64,000 bases of DNA from Sinorhizobium terangae. GTDB taxonomy: Bacteria; Pseudomonadota; Alphaproteobacteria; Rhizobiales; Rhizobiaceae. The position numbers and the translations under genes are program-made. Position 1 is the first letter of the stretch, and each line of letters begins with the position of its first letter. Positions 53,952-63,699 of this stretch are shown here, piece after piece. The notes beneath the pieces were generated by a model. That model was not told the DNA's origin, made no database searches, and was given only the letters and a program-made list of their open reading frames with translations. The stretch is taken from positions 3,309,001 through 3,373,000 of the forward strand of contig NZ_CP121659.1 in NCBI RefSeq assembly GCF_029714365.1, written 5' to 3'.

Positions 53952-54154
53952 AACTCTACCGCTTCCTCACCGGCCCTGACGACGCCTCCTTCTGCCACAA
54001 GGTCACGGCGGCGTTGAACCAGGGATGGATGCTGCATGGTCCGCCGACCTACGCCTTCAATGCCGACACCCAGCACATGCAGTGCGGCCAGGCGGTAGTG
54101 AAGGAGGTGGCAGGCAAGGACTATCACCCGGACATGAAGCTATCGGAGCAGTGA
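53948..54154 (+). CDS. DUF1737 domain protein
   Basis: A 68-residue protein of the DUF1737 family: MKLYRFLTGPDDASFCHKVT and LNQGWMLHGPPTYAFNADTQ then MQCGQAVVKEV. This family binds no known ligand and is often fused to or found beside metabolic enzymes. The start overlaps the end of the CitE-like gene (TTG at 53948), so the two are coupled. The C-terminal KDYHPDMKLSEQ is usual for rhizobial copies. Confidence 0.85.
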   Translation: MKLYRFLTGPDDASFCHKVTAALNQGWMLHGPPTYAFNADTQHMQCGQAVVKEVAGKDYHPDMKLSEQ

Positions 54155-54179
54155 GCAATCATTGGCACTGAGTAGTTGC

Positions 54180-54326
54180 CCCTCACCCTCTCCCCGCGAG
54201 GGGGGCGAGGGGGGGGACGGGAGCTTGCCGTTTGCTCTCCTCCCGTGATCGCTGCAGACAGGTGCCGCGCGTCTCATTCGCCCCGCCTGCGGGGAGAAGG
54301 TGGCCGGCAGGCCGGATGAGGGCTTA
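54180..54326. repeat. Rhizobiales palindromic intergenic repeat, double copy
   Basis: A first hairpin block (cccctcaccctctccccgcg) and a second, inverted one (gccccgcctgcggggagaagg, then tggccggcaggccggatgag) around a variable middle. It lies between convergent genes and may help terminate transcription. Confidence 0.7.
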
Positions 54327-54359
54327 CACGCGAAAGAACTTCTTGTAGTCCAAGATCGT

Positions 54360-55574
54360 TCAGATCTGCTGGCCCGCAAGCAGGCGCGGGTCGCGCTCGC
54401 CGGCCACACCGGCCGCCTGGCGGATGAAGAAATTCTTGAGCGACGGAATGCGATCGACGATGCCGAGGCCGACGTCGCGGGCGATCCTGATCGGTGTGAT
54501 GTCGTTGGAAAACAGCCGATTCAGGACGTCCGTCGTCACCCCCATCCGGAAGGTATCGAAACGCCGCCAGATCTGATAGCGCTCGAGGACCGCGAGCGAC
54601 CCGATGTCAAGGCCGAGGCGGTCCGCCTCGACGATCGTTTCGGCGAGCGCCGCCACGTCCTTGAAACCGAGATTGAGCCCCTGGCCCGAGATTGGGTGGA
54701 TGCCGTGAGCGGCATCGCCCGCCAGCGCGAAGCGGGGTGCTATGAACTCCCGGGCAAGCGTCAGGCCAAGCGGAAACGCCCTGCGGCCGCCGACGACCTT
54801 GAGGTGGCCGAGCTTGTGGCCAAAGCGGCGTTCGAGCTCTTCGTCGAAGAGGAAATCGTCTGCCTTGACGAGGCGTTCGGCATCGAAGGTGCTCTCGGTC
54901 CAGACGAGGGAGGAACGGTTGTTCTTCAGCGGCAGCGTGGCAAAGGGGCCGGCGGGCAGGAAATGCTCCTCGGCCGTGCCCTCGTGCGGGCGCTCGTGCT
55001 CGACCGTCGTGACGATCCCCGACTGGCCGTAGTCGAACTCGACCACCTTGATGCCGGCCGCATCGCGCAGCCTGGAGCGAACGCCGTCGCAGGCGACCAG
55101 AAGGCGTGCCTCGAGCGTTTCGCCACCGGCAAGCGTGATCGCCACTGCGTGCTCGCGGCTCTTGAAGCTCTCGACCATCGTCGATTGCCGGATGGAAACG
55201 CCAAGGTCCTTGCAGGCGGCGCGCAGCGCGCCGACCAGTGCCGTGTTCGGAACCATATGGGCGAAGGGACGGCCATCGCCGCCGTCGCCCTCGAAGGTGA
55301 GAAAGACCGGACGAACGGGATCGGCCGCCTTCGAATCGGTGATCACCATCCTGAGGATCGGTTCGGCCTCGGGCGCAATCGCATCCCAGACGCCGAGAAC
55401 ATCCAGCATCCGCTCAGCGGCCGAGGCGACGGCGGACGCCCGCTCGTCCTTCTTCCAGGCGCCTTCCGGCGCACCGTCGACGACCGTGATGTCGAGATGG
55501 GGCGCCGCTTTCTTCAGCGACACGGCAAGCGACAGACCGACATAGCCGCCTCCGGCAATCAACACATCGATCAT
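54360..55574 (-). CDS. UbiH/UbiF family FAD-dependent monooxygenase
   Basis: A 404-residue flavin hydroxylase of the UbiH/UbiF/COQ6 group, probably for a ring hydroxylation in ubiquinone synthesis. DVLIAGGGYVGLSLAVSLKK is the FAD-binding Rossmann motif; LLVACDGVRSRLRDAAGIKV is the DG motif and FALAGDAAHGIHPISGQGLN contains the GD motif with the family signature. The ATG at 55574 has GGGAGAAG just upstream; a longer frame reads into the leader. Which ring position it hydroxylates cannot be told. Confidence 0.9.
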   Translation of the reverse strand: MIDVLIAGGGYVGLSLAVSLKKAAPHLDITVVDGAPEGAWKKDERASAVASAAERMLDVLGVWDAIAPEAEPILRMVITDSKAADPVRPVFLTFEGDGGDGRPFAHMVPNTALVGALRAACKDLGVSIRQSTMVESFKSREHAVAITLAGGETLEARLLVACDGVRSRLRDAAGIKVVEFDYGQSGIVTTVEHERPHEGTAEEHFLPAGPFATLPLKNNRSSLVWTESTFDAERLVKADDFLFDEELERRFGHKLGHLKVVGGRRAFPLGLTLAREFIAPRFALAGDAAHGIHPISGQGLNLGFKDVAALAETIVEADRLGLDIGSLAVLERYQIWRRFDTFRMGVTTDVLNRLFSNDITPIRIARDVGLGIVDRIPSLKNFFIRQAAGVAGERDPRLLAGQQI

Positions 55575-55689
55575 CCGCTTCTCCCGTCGCACTTTGGGCC
55601 CATCGTACTTGAGCCCCATCCCACTTGAGCATTGATCTGTGGCTATATAGATCAATGCCATCGCTGTTCCTACACCGGAGACCGCCGAA

Positions 55690-56574
55690 ATGTCGCGCCC
55701 TGCCGAAACCGCCACGCCCATGGATGCGCTCCTTGCGATACTCGACCTCGAAAAACTGGAGGAGAACCTCTTTCGCGGCTTGAGCCCTCAGGTCGGCTGG
55801 CAACGGGTCTTCGGCGGACAGGTGATCGGCCAGGCTCTGGTGGCGGCGCAACGCACCGTCGACGAGGGCCGCTATGTGCACTCGCTGCACGCCTATTTCA
55901 TGCGGCCGGGCGATCCGTCGGTCCCTATCATCTACGAGGTCGATCGCATCCGCGACGGTTCGAGCTTTGCCACCCGGCGGGTCGTGGCGATTCAGCACGG
56001 CAAGGCGATCTTCTCCATGTCGGCATCCTTCCAATACGACGAGGACGGTTTCGAGCATCAGTTCGAGATGCCGCAGGTGGCGATGCCAGAGACCCTGCCC
56101 GGCGAGCAGGAACTCAAGGAAAAGTTCCTCGTGCACGCGCCCGAGGCAATCCGCAGGTACTGGGAACGGCCGCGACCGATCGAGATTCGCCCGGTCGCGC
56201 TCGAGCACTATTTCTCGCGCGACAAGCTGCAGCCGACGCAGGATGTATGGGTGAAGGTTGTCGGCACCGTGCCCGACGAGCGCCATCTGCAGGCGGCCGT
56301 GCTCGCCTATCTCTCTGATATGACCCTGCTCGACACCTCCCTCTACGCCCACGGCACTTCGGTCTTCGACCGAAACCTGCAGGTTGCCAGTCTCGACCAT
56401 GCCATGTGGTTCCACCGCCCCTCGAAGATGGATGATTGGCTGCTCTATACCCAGGACAGCCCGAGTGCGCATGGCGCCCGCGGCATGACCCGTGGCAGCC
56501 TGTTCGACCGCTCAGGGGTGTTGATTGCCTCCGTGGCGCAGGAAGGATTGATCCGCAAAAAGGCAACTGAATAA
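55690..56574 (+). CDS. tesB: Acyl-CoA thioesterase II
   Basis: Hydrolyses medium and long acyl-CoA to free acid and CoA. 294 residues with two hot-dog domains: GLSPQVGWQRVFGGQVIGQA and VHSLHAYFMRPGDPSVPIIY in the first; SLDHAMWFHRPSKMDDWLLY and RGSLFDRSGVLIASVAQEGL in the second, containing the Asp and Gln of the active site. The ATG at 55690 is used. Divergent from the UbiH-like gene with a 115-base gap. Confidence 0.94.
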   Translation: MSRPAETATPMDALLAILDLEKLEENLFRGLSPQVGWQRVFGGQVIGQALVAAQRTVDEGRYVHSLHAYFMRPGDPSVPIIYEVDRIRDGSSFATRRVVAIQHGKAIFSMSASFQYDEDGFEHQFEMPQVAMPETLPGEQELKEKFLVHAPEAIRRYWERPRPIEIRPVALEHYFSRDKLQPTQDVWVKVVGTVPDERHLQAAVLAYLSDMTLLDTSLYAHGTSVFDRNLQVASLDHAMWFHRPSKMDDWLLYTQDSPSAHGARGMTRGSLFDRSGVLIASVAQEGLIRKKATE

Positions 56575-56708
56575 TAATTGAGCATTTTTCAATTTCTGCT
56601 CATTTTTTACGCTGAAGATCTGATGATTTTTTAGCATTCCGTGGAACAATCTACCCGGAATTCTATTTTCGCACGTTTTCTCAATGACTTAATCCCTCCC
56701 GTCGAATC

Positions 56709-56724
56709 TGGCACGCCCCTTGAA
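56709..56724 (+). promoter_or_regulatory. Sigma-54 promoter of glnK-amtB
   Basis: TGGCACG-CCCC-TTGAA matches the -24/-12 consensus TGGCACG-N4-TTGCW closely. It lies about 90 bases before glnK. NtrC-dependent control under nitrogen limitation is expected for this operon. The rest of the 237-base gap from tesB shows nothing else clear. Confidence 0.82.
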
Positions 56725-56811
56725 TGTCTGTTTCCGGTTGCCCGGCGCTTCGCGCGCTTAAGCAGCAAGGAGAACGGCCTCCGGCGGAGGCGGAATAGGA
56801 TGGGAAACCAG

Positions 56812-57150
56812 ATGAAAATTGTGATGGCCATTATCAAGCCGTTCAAGCTCGATGAGGTTCGCGAAGCCCTCACCCAAGTTGGCATCCAGGGGCTGACCGT
56901 AACCGAAGTGAAGGGCTACGGCCGCCAGAAGGGGCACACCGAAATTTACCGCGGCACCGAATACGCCGTGAGCTTCCTGCCGAAGCTCAAGGTCGAGATC
57001 GCCGTGCCGTCGGAGATCGTCGACAAGGCCGTCGACGCGATCGCCTCTGCCGCCAAGACCGGCCAGATCGGCGACGGCAAGATCTTTGTCTACGCGATCG
57101 ACCATGCCGTGCGCATCCGCACCGGCGAAACCGATTCAGAAGCGTTGTAA
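56812..57150 (+). CDS. glnK: PII signal-transduction protein GlnK
   Basis: Nitrogen sensor of 112 residues that blocks AmtB when nitrogen is plentiful and is uridylylated on Tyr51. Tyr51 is in EIYRGTEYAVSF; the T-loop and the C-terminal signature GKIFVYAIDHAVRIRTGE are intact. The ATG at 56812 gives the standard length; an in-frame ATG at 56800 adds four residues. It is followed by amtB 28 bases later, the usual pair. Confidence 0.95.
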   Translation: MKIVMAIIKPFKLDEVREALTQVGIQGLTVTEVKGYGRQKGHTEIYRGTEYAVSFLPKLKVEIAVPSEIVDKAVDAIASAAKTGQIGDGKIFVYAIDHAVRIRTGETDSEAL

Positions 57151-57178
57151 ACCACGCCGTTCAGGGAGCATTTCTCAG

Positions 57179-58606
57179 ATGTCATCGTTCAAACTTTCCA
57201 CCTCTCTTGGACGCCTGGGCGCAACCGCTGCCGCCCTGCTTGCGCCGGTCGTCGCCTTCGCCCAGGAGACGGCCCCTGCCGCCGCCGAGGCCGTTGCGGC
57301 AACGCCGGTTCCCGACAAGGGCGACACCACCTGGATGCTGCTGTCGACCATTCTCGTGCTGCTCATGACCGTTCCGGGGCTGGCACTCTTCTACGGCGGT
57401 CTCGTGCGCGCCAAGAACATGCTCTCGGTGCTGATGCAGGTTCTGATGATCACCGCCGTCGTCATGATCATCTGGGTGACCTACGGCTATTCGTTGGCCT
57501 TCACCGATGGCGGCTCGCTCAACTCCTTCGTCGGCGGCTTCTCCAAGATGTTCCTCGCCGGCGTCGACACGACGACGCTCGCGGAAAGCTTCTCTAAGGG
57601 CGTCTTCATTCCCGAATACGTCTTCGTCGTGTTCCAGATGACCTTCGCCTGCATCACGCCGGCGCTGATCGTCGGTGCTTTCGCCGAACGCATCAAGTTC
57701 TCGGCCGTCATGCTCTTCGTCGTCCTGTGGGTCACCTTCGTCTACTTCCCGGTCGCCCACATGGTCTGGTTCTGGGGCGGTCCGAGCGCCTATACGGCTC
57801 CGACCGGCCTGATCTTCTCCTTCGGCGCAATCGACTTTGCCGGCGGCACTGTCGTCCACATCAATGCCGGTATCGCGGGCCTCGTCGGCGCCATCCTGCT
57901 TGGCAAGCGCACGGGCTACAAAAAGGAGATCATGGCACCGCATTCGATGACGCTCACCATGGTCGGCGCCTCGCTGCTGTGGGTCGGCTGGTTCGGCTTC
58001 AATGCCGGCTCCAACCTGGAAGCCAACGCCTATGCGGCGCTCGCCATGATCAACACCTTCCTCGCTACGGCCGCCGCAATCATCTCCTGGGCCGTGGTTG
58101 AAACGCTCGTCCGCGGCAAGGCCTCGATGCTCGGCGCTGCCTCGGGCGCCGTTGCCGGCCTCGTCGCTGTCACGCCGGCTGCCGGTTTCGCCGGCCCGAT
58201 GGGCGCGATCGTTCTCGGCCTCGCCGTCTCGCCGGTCTGCTACTTCTTCGTCGACGTCGTGAAGAACAAGTTCAACTATGACGACAGCCTCGACGTGTTC
58301 GGCATCCACGGCGTCGGCGGCATCCTCGGCGCGATCGGAACCGGCATCCTCGTCAACCCGGCACTCGGCGGCGCAGGCATCGTCGACTATTCGACCGCCG
58401 ACTTCGCCGCGGGCTATGCTGGCACGGCAACGCAGGTCTGGGCGCAGCTCAAGGGCGTCCTCGTCACCGTCGTCTGGTCCGGCATCGGCTCGGCCATCCT
58501 CTACAAGGTAGTCGACGCGATCGTCGGTCTGCGCGTCTCGGTCGAAGCCGAGCGTGAGGGTCTCGACCTCTCCTCGCACGGCGAAGCCGCGTACCACGCA
58601 AGCTAA
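57179..58606 (+). CDS. amtB: Ammonium transporter AmtB
   Basis: Trimeric ammonium channel of the inner membrane, gated by GlnK. 475 residues: a signal peptide (SLGRLGATAAALLAPVVAFA) then 11 membrane segments. Conserved parts are the pore His pair (in PHSMTLTMVGASLLWVGWFG and FGIHGVGGILGAIGTGILVN) and FGAIDFAGGTVVHINAGIAG. The ATG at 57179 is followed by the leader and has a GGGAG upstream. A perfect terminator follows at 58681. Confidence 0.96.
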   Translation: MSSFKLSTSLGRLGATAAALLAPVVAFAQETAPAAAEAVAATPVPDKGDTTWMLLSTILVLLMTVPGLALFYGGLVRAKNMLSVLMQVLMITAVVMIIWVTYGYSLAFTDGGSLNSFVGGFSKMFLAGVDTTTLAESFSKGVFIPEYVFVVFQMTFACITPALIVGAFAERIKFSAVMLFVVLWVTFVYFPVAHMVWFWGGPSAYTAPTGLIFSFGAIDFAGGTVVHINAGIAGLVGAILLGKRTGYKKEIMAPHSMTLTMVGASLLWVGWFGFNAGSNLEANAYAALAMINTFLATAAAIISWAVVETLVRGKASMLGAASGAVAGLVAVTPAAGFAGPMGAIVLGLAVSPVCYFFVDVVKNKFNYDDSLDVFGIHGVGGILGAIGTGILVNPALGGAGIVDYSTADFAAGYAGTATQVWAQLKGVLVTVVWSGIGSAILYKVVDAIVGLRVSVEAEREGLDLSSHGEAAYHAS

Positions 58607-58680
58607 GCGATTGCGGCGCCCGAAAGCGGCGCCGCCGACAGTCCCGTCGCGGTCCGTCCGGTTATTGCGGACCGCCACTG

Positions 58681-58711
58681 GCCCGGATCCAAAGATCCGG
58701 GCCTTTTTTAG
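58681..58711 (+). terminator. Rho-independent terminator after amtB
   Basis: GCCCGGATC pairs perfectly with GATCCGGGC around a short loop (caaa), followed by CTTTTTT. Confidence 0.88.
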
Positions 58712-58764
58712 CGACTCCATTGTTCCCTCCATGAGCAAATCCGCTAAATTCGCGGCACACGCTC

Positions 58765-58785
58765 ATGGTTAATGTCGTATTAACC
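58765..58785. promoter_or_regulatory. CtrA-type cell-cycle regulator site upstream of ftsK
   Basis: The minus strand reads TTAACCAT at 58765-58772 and the site also forms TTAA-N7-TTAAC (58769-58784), both forms of the CtrA recognition motif, within the palindrome GGTTAAT-gtcgt-ATTAACC. It lies about 170 bases before ftsK, a division gene. The rest of the 58607-58950 gap holds the amtB terminator and no gene. Confidence 0.6.
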
Positions 58786-58950
58786 CTGCTCCGCTTAGGT
58801 TGATTCCATCGCACGCAATGTGCCCGAAGCACCCGCTCACACGCTCTTCGAACGTGGGAGAGATGCTCCGGAACCAAGTTACTGGAACGTCCCCATGGCC
58901 TACCCATGGACGCGCGACGCTCCGAAGGATCGACACGGGCAACAGGCAAT

Positions 58951-61605
58951 ATGAGCAGAAGCAATCCCGCAACGCTTGACGGCCGTTCCAACCGGTTCGT
59001 GCTGGCGACTTTCGTTTGGCGTCAGATCGCCTCGCTGGCAGGTTTTGCCCTGTTTGGCGCGCTGGCGCTTGCCGTCGCCGCGCTTTCGACATGGAACGTG
59101 TCCGATCCGAGCTTCTCCTACGCGACCTCGGAGGAACCGACCAACGTGCTCGGCCATGCCGGCGCCGCCTTCGCCGACATCTTCATGCAGTTCTTCGGGC
59201 TGGCGAGCGTCGTCGCGCTGCTTCCCGCTGTCGCCTGGGCGCTTGTCCTCATCGGCGGCAAGCCGTTCGACAAGGTCTTCAAACGCCTCGGCTTCTGGTT
59301 CGTCGGCTCCGTACTCGCGGGCGCGGCGCTGAGCTGCGTTCCGGCACCGATCACCTGGCCGCTACCGAACGGTCTCGGCGGTGTCTTCGGCGATATGATC
59401 CTGCGCTTCCCCGCCCTTTTCACCGGCGCCTTCCCGACCGGCACCTTCGCGACCGTTCTCGCCTGCCTTTTCGCTGTCCCGGCTGCCTGGTGCCTGATCT
59501 ATAGCGCCGGCCTCATCGGCGTCAGCGAAGAGCAGGAGGAAGAGCCGGCGGAGGAAGTCGCACCCAGCAAGGCCCGCACCATCGGCGAGGAACTCGACGA
59601 CGAGGATGCTGGCGGCCCCTTGACGCTACTCATGGGCTCGCTTGCCCATATGCGCTTTACGCTTGAAGCCCGCCTGCGGCGTGCCTTCGGCATGAGCAGC
59701 AAGCGGAACACCAAACGCCAGTATGACGAGCCCTATGACTTCAACAACGACGAATTCGGCACGCTGAACGAACCCGTGCGGCCGAAGCCGCTCACCGGCC
59801 GTGTCGAGCCTTCCCTTGACCGCGCGGAGCGCCGCGTGGTGACACCGCCGCCGATCATGGCTGACGATGACGATCCGCCTTTCGACCTCGACGAGCAGCG
59901 CCCTGCGGGCATACTGCCGGATGACGACGACGATGACATTGCCGCCGATTGGGCGCCGAGAGCGGCTCCGCCGAAGGCGGGGCTTGCCAAGGCCGGATCC
60001 CGCGTCGCGTCGCCGGCGCCGCGCCCCAAATCGGGCCAGCGCATCGAGCGCGAGGCGCAGCGCTCGTTCGTCGAGGACGACGGCGAATTCACGCTGCCGC
60101 CGATGCAATTCCTCGCCGAACCGAAGAACATTGCCCGCGATCCCTCGCTCTCGTCCGACGCGCTCGAACAGAACGCCCGCATGCTCGAGGGCGTGCTGGA
60201 GGACTTCGGCGTCAAGGGCGAGATCATCCATGTCCGCCCAGGCCCGGTAGTGACGCTTTACGAACTGGAGCCGGCTCCGGGCATCAAATCCTCCCGCGTC
60301 ATCGGCCTTGCCGACGACATCGCCCGTTCGATGAGCGCGATCGCCGCCCGTGTCGCAGTCGTCCCCGGCCGCAACGCCATCGGCATCGAGTTGCCGAACC
60401 AGCGGCGCGAAACGGTCTACCTGCGCGAGCTGATCGGCTCGCGCGACTTCGAGACGACCAAGACCAGGCTCGCCATGGCGCTCGGCAAGACGATCGGCGG
60501 CGAGCCCGTCATCGCCGATCTTGCAAAGATGCCGCATCTGCTCGTCGCCGGTACCACCGGTTCGGGCAAATCGGTGGCGATCAACACCATGATCCTGTCG
60601 CTGCTCTATCGGCTCAGGCCCGACCAGTGCCGCCTGATCATGATCGACCCGAAGATGCTGGAACTCTCCGTCTATGACGGCATTCCGCACCTGCTCTCGC
60701 CGGTCGTGACCGACCCGAAGAAGGCCGTCGTCGCGCTGAAATGGACCGTGCGCGAGATGGAAGAGCGCTACAAGAAGATGTCGAAGATCGGTGTGCGCAA
60801 CATCGACGGCTTCAACACACGCGTCGAGCAGGCGCTCGCCAAGGGCGAAGCGATCACCCGCACGGTTCAGACCGGTTTCGATCGCCAGACGGGCGAAGCG
60901 ATGTACGAGACGGAGGAATTCGATCTCACGCCGCTGCCCTATATCGTCGTGATCATCGACGAAATGGCCGACCTGATGATGGTCGCGGGCAAGGATATCG
61001 AGGGCGCCGTCCAGCGGCTCGCCCAGATGGCGCGCGCCGCCGGCATCCACGTCATCATGGCAACCCAGCGTCCCTCGGTCGACGTCATCACCGGCACGAT
61101 CAAGGCCAACTTCCCGACGCGCATCTCCTTCCAGGTCACCTCGAAGATCGACAGCCGCACGATCCTCGGCGAGCAGGGCGCCGAACAACTGCTCGGCATG
61201 GGCGACATGCTCTACATGGCCGGCGGCGGGCGCATCCAGCGCGTGCACGGCCCCTTCGTTTCCGACACGGAGGTGGAGGAAGTGGTGGCTTACCTGAAGA
61301 CCCAGGGCGTGCCGCAATATCTCGATGCGATCACCGAGGACGATGGCGAGGACGAGGACGGCGGCGGTCCGGCCGGCACCTCCAACCTCGCCGATTCCGA
61401 CGATCCTTACGATCAGGCGGTGGCGATCGTGCTGCGCGATGGCAAGGCCTCGACCTCCTACGTGCAGCGACGCCTCGGTATCGGCTATAATCGTGCCGCC
61501 TCGCTGATCGAACGCATGGAGCAGGAAGGCATCATCGGACCGGCGAACCATGCCGGCAAGCGCGAGATCCTGGTGCCGACCGAGGCGGAAATCACCGGCC
61601 GGTAA
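58951..61605 (+). CDS. ftsK: DNA translocase FtsK
   Basis: Septal DNA pump that clears chromosome ends and drives dimer resolution at division. The N-terminus has four membrane segments ([36 protein letters not shown] and later ones), a charged linker of about 200 residues, and the motor domain with Walker [15 protein letters not shown] and Walker [13 protein letters not shown]. The C-terminal gamma winged helix that reads KOPS is present ([20 protein letters not shown]...[15 protein letters not shown]). The ATG at 58951 gives 884 residues, close to what I recall for S. meliloti FtsK; one at 58906 would add 15 residues. Confidence 0.95.
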   Translation: MSRSNPATLDGRSNRFVLATFVWRQIASLAGFALFGALALAVAALSTWNVSDPSFSYATSEEPTNVLGHAGAAFADIFMQFFGLASVVALLPAVAWALVLIGGKPFDKVFKRLGFWFVGSVLAGAALSCVPAPITWPLPNGLGGVFGDMILRFPALFTGAFPTGTFATVLACLFAVPAAWCLIYSAGLIGVSEEQEEEPAEEVAPSKARTIGEELDDEDAGGPLTLLMGSLAHMRFTLEARLRRAFGMSSKRNTKRQYDEPYDFNNDEFGTLNEPVRPKPLTGRVEPSLDRAERRVVTPPPIMADDDDPPFDLDEQRPAGILPDDDDDDIAADWAPRAAPPKAGLAKAGSRVASPAPRPKSGQRIEREAQRSFVEDDGEFTLPPMQFLAEPKNIARDPSLSSDALEQNARMLEGVLEDFGVKGEIIHVRPGPVVTLYELEPAPGIKSSRVIGLADDIARSMSAIAARVAVVPGRNAIGIELPNQRRETVYLRELIGSRDFETTKTRLAMALGKTIGGEPVIADLAKMPHLLVAGTTGSGKSVAINTMILSLLYRLRPDQCRLIMIDPKMLELSVYDGIPHLLSPVVTDPKKAVVALKWTVREMEERYKKMSKIGVRNIDGFNTRVEQALAKGEAITRTVQTGFDRQTGEAMYETEEFDLTPLPYIVVIIDEMADLMMVAGKDIEGAVQRLAQMARAAGIHVIMATQRPSVDVITGTIKANFPTRISFQVTSKIDSRTILGEQGAEQLLGMGDMLYMAGGGRIQRVHGPFVSDTEVEEVVAYLKTQGVPQYLDAITEDDGEDEDGGGPAGTSNLADSDDPYDQAVAIVLRDGKASTSYVQRRLGIGYNRAASLIERMEQEGIIGPANHAGKREILVPTEAEITGR

Positions 61606-61740
61606 TCCGGCCCTCATCGCCGGCCGCCATGACGCGCGGCCGGTAACGGTCATTTGAAACGACGCCCCTTGCGGCATCGGTGAGCGCCTTGAAGGCGCCC
61701 CACTTGCTCTTCAAATGATCCTGAAATGAAGGAGACTGCG

Positions 61741-62403
61741 ATGACAAAGACAAAAACCGGCCAGGGCAGCAATCAGGCAATCTCGCGGCGTGTCTTCGTT
61801 TGCGGCCTGGCGGCTCTTGCGGGCATGGCCGGAACGACGCTCGATGCGCGGCACGCCTCCGCACAGGCCACCGGCGTCGCCCAGAAGATCGCCGATCACT
61901 TTTCGTCGGTGAAGACCATGGCGGGCGAGTTCGTACAGTTCGGACCGCGCGGCGAGCAGACGGGCGGCAAGTTCTACATCCGCCGCCCCGGGCGCATCCG
62001 CTTCAATTACGAAGCCCCCTCGCCGATGCGGGTGATCGCCGACGGCAAGTCGGTCGTCATCGGCAATATGAAGCTGAAGACTTGGGACATCTACCCGCTT
62101 TCGAAGACGCCGCTCAATCTGCTGCTGAGCGAGAGGATCGACCTGACCGGCAGGATGGTGCGCGCCGTCCGGGAGGAGTCCGATCTCATCACCATCGTGC
62201 TCGGAGACCGCTCGGTCTTCGGCGATTCGACCATCACGATGATGTTCGACCCGAAGACTTACGATCTCAGGCAGTGGACGATCACCGACCCGCAAAAGAA
62301 GGATACCTCGGTGATGATCTTCAACGTTCGCACCGGAATGGAGCTGGACGACAAGGTCTTCCGCATCCCCTATGACGAAGTGCGCAACAGAAGAGGCGGC
62401 TGA
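61741..62403 (+). CDS. LolA-like outer-membrane lipoprotein carrier protein
   Basis: A 220-residue exported protein. The leader SRRVFVCGLAALAGMAGTTL has a twin-arginine look but could be Sec. The mature part has the LolA pattern: IADHFSSVKTMAGEFVQFGP, GGKFYIRRPGRIRFNYEAPS, VIADGKSVVIGNMKLKTWDI and TYDLRQWTITDPQKKDTSVM. LolA shuttles lipoproteins from LolCDE to the outer membrane. The ATG at 61741 has AAGGAG seven bases upstream; a longer start is unlikely. It follows ftsK, the usual order in bacteria. Confidence 0.88.
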   Translation: MTKTKTGQGSNQAISRRVFVCGLAALAGMAGTTLDARHASAQATGVAQKIADHFSSVKTMAGEFVQFGPRGEQTGGKFYIRRPGRIRFNYEAPSPMRVIADGKSVVIGNMKLKTWDIYPLSKTPLNLLLSERIDLTGRMVRAVREESDLITIVLGDRSVFGDSTITMMFDPKTYDLRQWTITDPQKKDTSVMIFNVRTGMELDDKVFRIPYDEVRNRRGG

Positions 62404-62597
62404 AGCGCGACGCCGGCTGCGGCGAACGAAACCGATCAAGGATAATCACAGAATTCAACGTGCTCGAGCGACCGCTGCGCGTCTGAATAGACACGCGCCG
62501 CAGGCGTTTTCATGCCTTGTCGTTTGCCGTTTGACCTCTTAGAAACGCGAACGGACTGCCGGGGCTTCCTGCCCAATTGCCGGCGCACTCATCCTTT

Positions 62598-62703
62598 CTA
62601 CAGCGCCGCGCGTCCGATCGGACGCGCTAAGGTCGCTGTAGCACTTTGAAATGATGCATGATTTTGTCCTTAAATCGATCCCGATTTAAGGAATCATGCA
62701 GTA
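62598..62703. repeat. Intact RIME-type palindromic repeat
   Basis: Two hairpin halves. The first runs CTACAGCG ... GCGTCCGATCGGACGC ... CGCTGTAG (62598-62641); the second has CTTAAATCGATCCCGATTTAAG (62669-62690) flanked by ATGCATGATT and GGAATCATGCAGTA. This matches the Rhizobium intergenic mosaic elements known from Sinorhizobium. It is the best preserved of several copies in this window and fills the gap just before xthA. The rest of 62404-62597 shows nothing I can support. Confidence 0.78.
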
Positions 62704-62714
62704 GGGAACGCGGA

Positions 62715-63521
62715 ATGACCCTTTCCATCGCCACATGGAACATCAACTCCATTCGCCTGCGGATGCCGCTGGTCGAGCACTTTCTGAAGACATGGCAGCC
62801 CGACATCCTGTGCCTGCAGGAAACCAAATGCCCGAACGACCAGTTTCCGTCGTCGCCGCTGAAAAGCCTCGGCTACAAATACATCGAGATGCACGGCCAG
62901 AAGGGCTACCACGGCGTGGCGACCGTTTCGCGCCTGCCGCTGCATGAGCTTTCCGACCGCCGCGACTATTGCGGCGTCGGCGACGCCCGCCATCTCTCTG
63001 TCGTCTTTAAGGCCGGGGACAACACGATACGCCTGCACAATTTCTATGTGCCGGCCGGTGGCGACGAGCCGGACCGGACGATCAATCCGAAGTTCGGCCA
63101 CAAGCTCGACTTTGTCGATGAAATGAAGCTCCTGCACGCCGAAGCCGAGGCCGGCGTCTCGTCCATCCTGGTCGGCGACCTCAACATCGCGCCGCTCGAG
63201 CACGACGTCTGGTCGCACAAGCAGCTGTTGAAGATCGTCAGCCACACCCCGATCGAGACCGAGGGCCTGATATCGGTGATGACCGGGGGTGCCTGGGTCG
63301 ACCTGATGCGCCAGCACGTGCCCCCGCCCGAAAAGCTCTACACCTGGTGGAGCTATCGCGCGAAGGATTGGGAGCTGGCCGACCGCGGCCGCCGCCTCGA
63401 TCACATCTGGTCCTCGGCCGATATCGCGCCGAAACTGAGCCGCGTCGACATCATCCGCGAGGCCCGCGGCTGGGATCGCCCTTCCGACCACGTGCCGGTG
63501 ATCGCGCATTTCGAGCTCTGA
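62715..63521 (+). CDS. xthA: Exodeoxyribonuclease III
   Basis: AP endonuclease and 3' exonuclease of base-excision repair. 268 residues with the full EEP set: SIATWNINSIRLRM (Asn), DILCLQETKCPNDQF (metal Glu), FYVPAGGDE, SILVGDLNIAPLEHDVW (Asp, Asn) and the catalytic end DRPSDHVPVIAHFEL. The ATG at 62715 directly follows the RIME element, so its ribosome site and perhaps promoter come from or abut the repeat. Confidence 0.94.
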   Translation: MTLSIATWNINSIRLRMPLVEHFLKTWQPDILCLQETKCPNDQFPSSPLKSLGYKYIEMHGQKGYHGVATVSRLPLHELSDRRDYCGVGDARHLSVVFKAGDNTIRLHNFYVPAGGDEPDRTINPKFGHKLDFVDEMKLLHAEAEAGVSSILVGDLNIAPLEHDVWSHKQLLKIVSHTPIETEGLISVMTGGAWVDLMRQHVPPPEKLYTWWSYRAKDWELADRGRRLDHIWSSADIAPKLSRVDIIREARGWDRPSDHVPVIAHFEL

Positions 63522-63535
63522 TTCGCGGTTATCCC

Positions 63536-63672
63536 TCCCCACAAGGGGGAGGGGCTACGCACCCGCGTCCGAGAGCGTGCTAAATTCTAACATTTTCGCG
63601 CTCATTGAACCGTAATGACATGAATTGAGCGGTGCGGCATCGGAGCCCCTCCCACCTGTGGGGAGGGGTCTT
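63536..63672. repeat. Palindromic intergenic repeat pair
   Basis: Starts with cctccccacaagggggaggg and ends with cccctcccacctgtggggag around a central AT-rich block. The ends form hairpins on their own and also pair with each other. It lies between convergent xthA and the cyclic-nucleotide-binding gene and may end both transcripts. Confidence 0.6.
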
Positions 63673-63699
63673 TTAAGTGGTAGGACCTCAATGATCCCG

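Noticed and set aside
57182..58738. Minus-strand frame of 518 codons opposite amtB
   Set aside because: A high-GC shadow full of Asp, Gly and Arg; amtB on the plus strand is unambiguous.
59626..61677. Minus-strand frame of 683 codons opposite ftsK
   Set aside because: Antisense shadow; ftsK has complete translocase motifs on the other strand.
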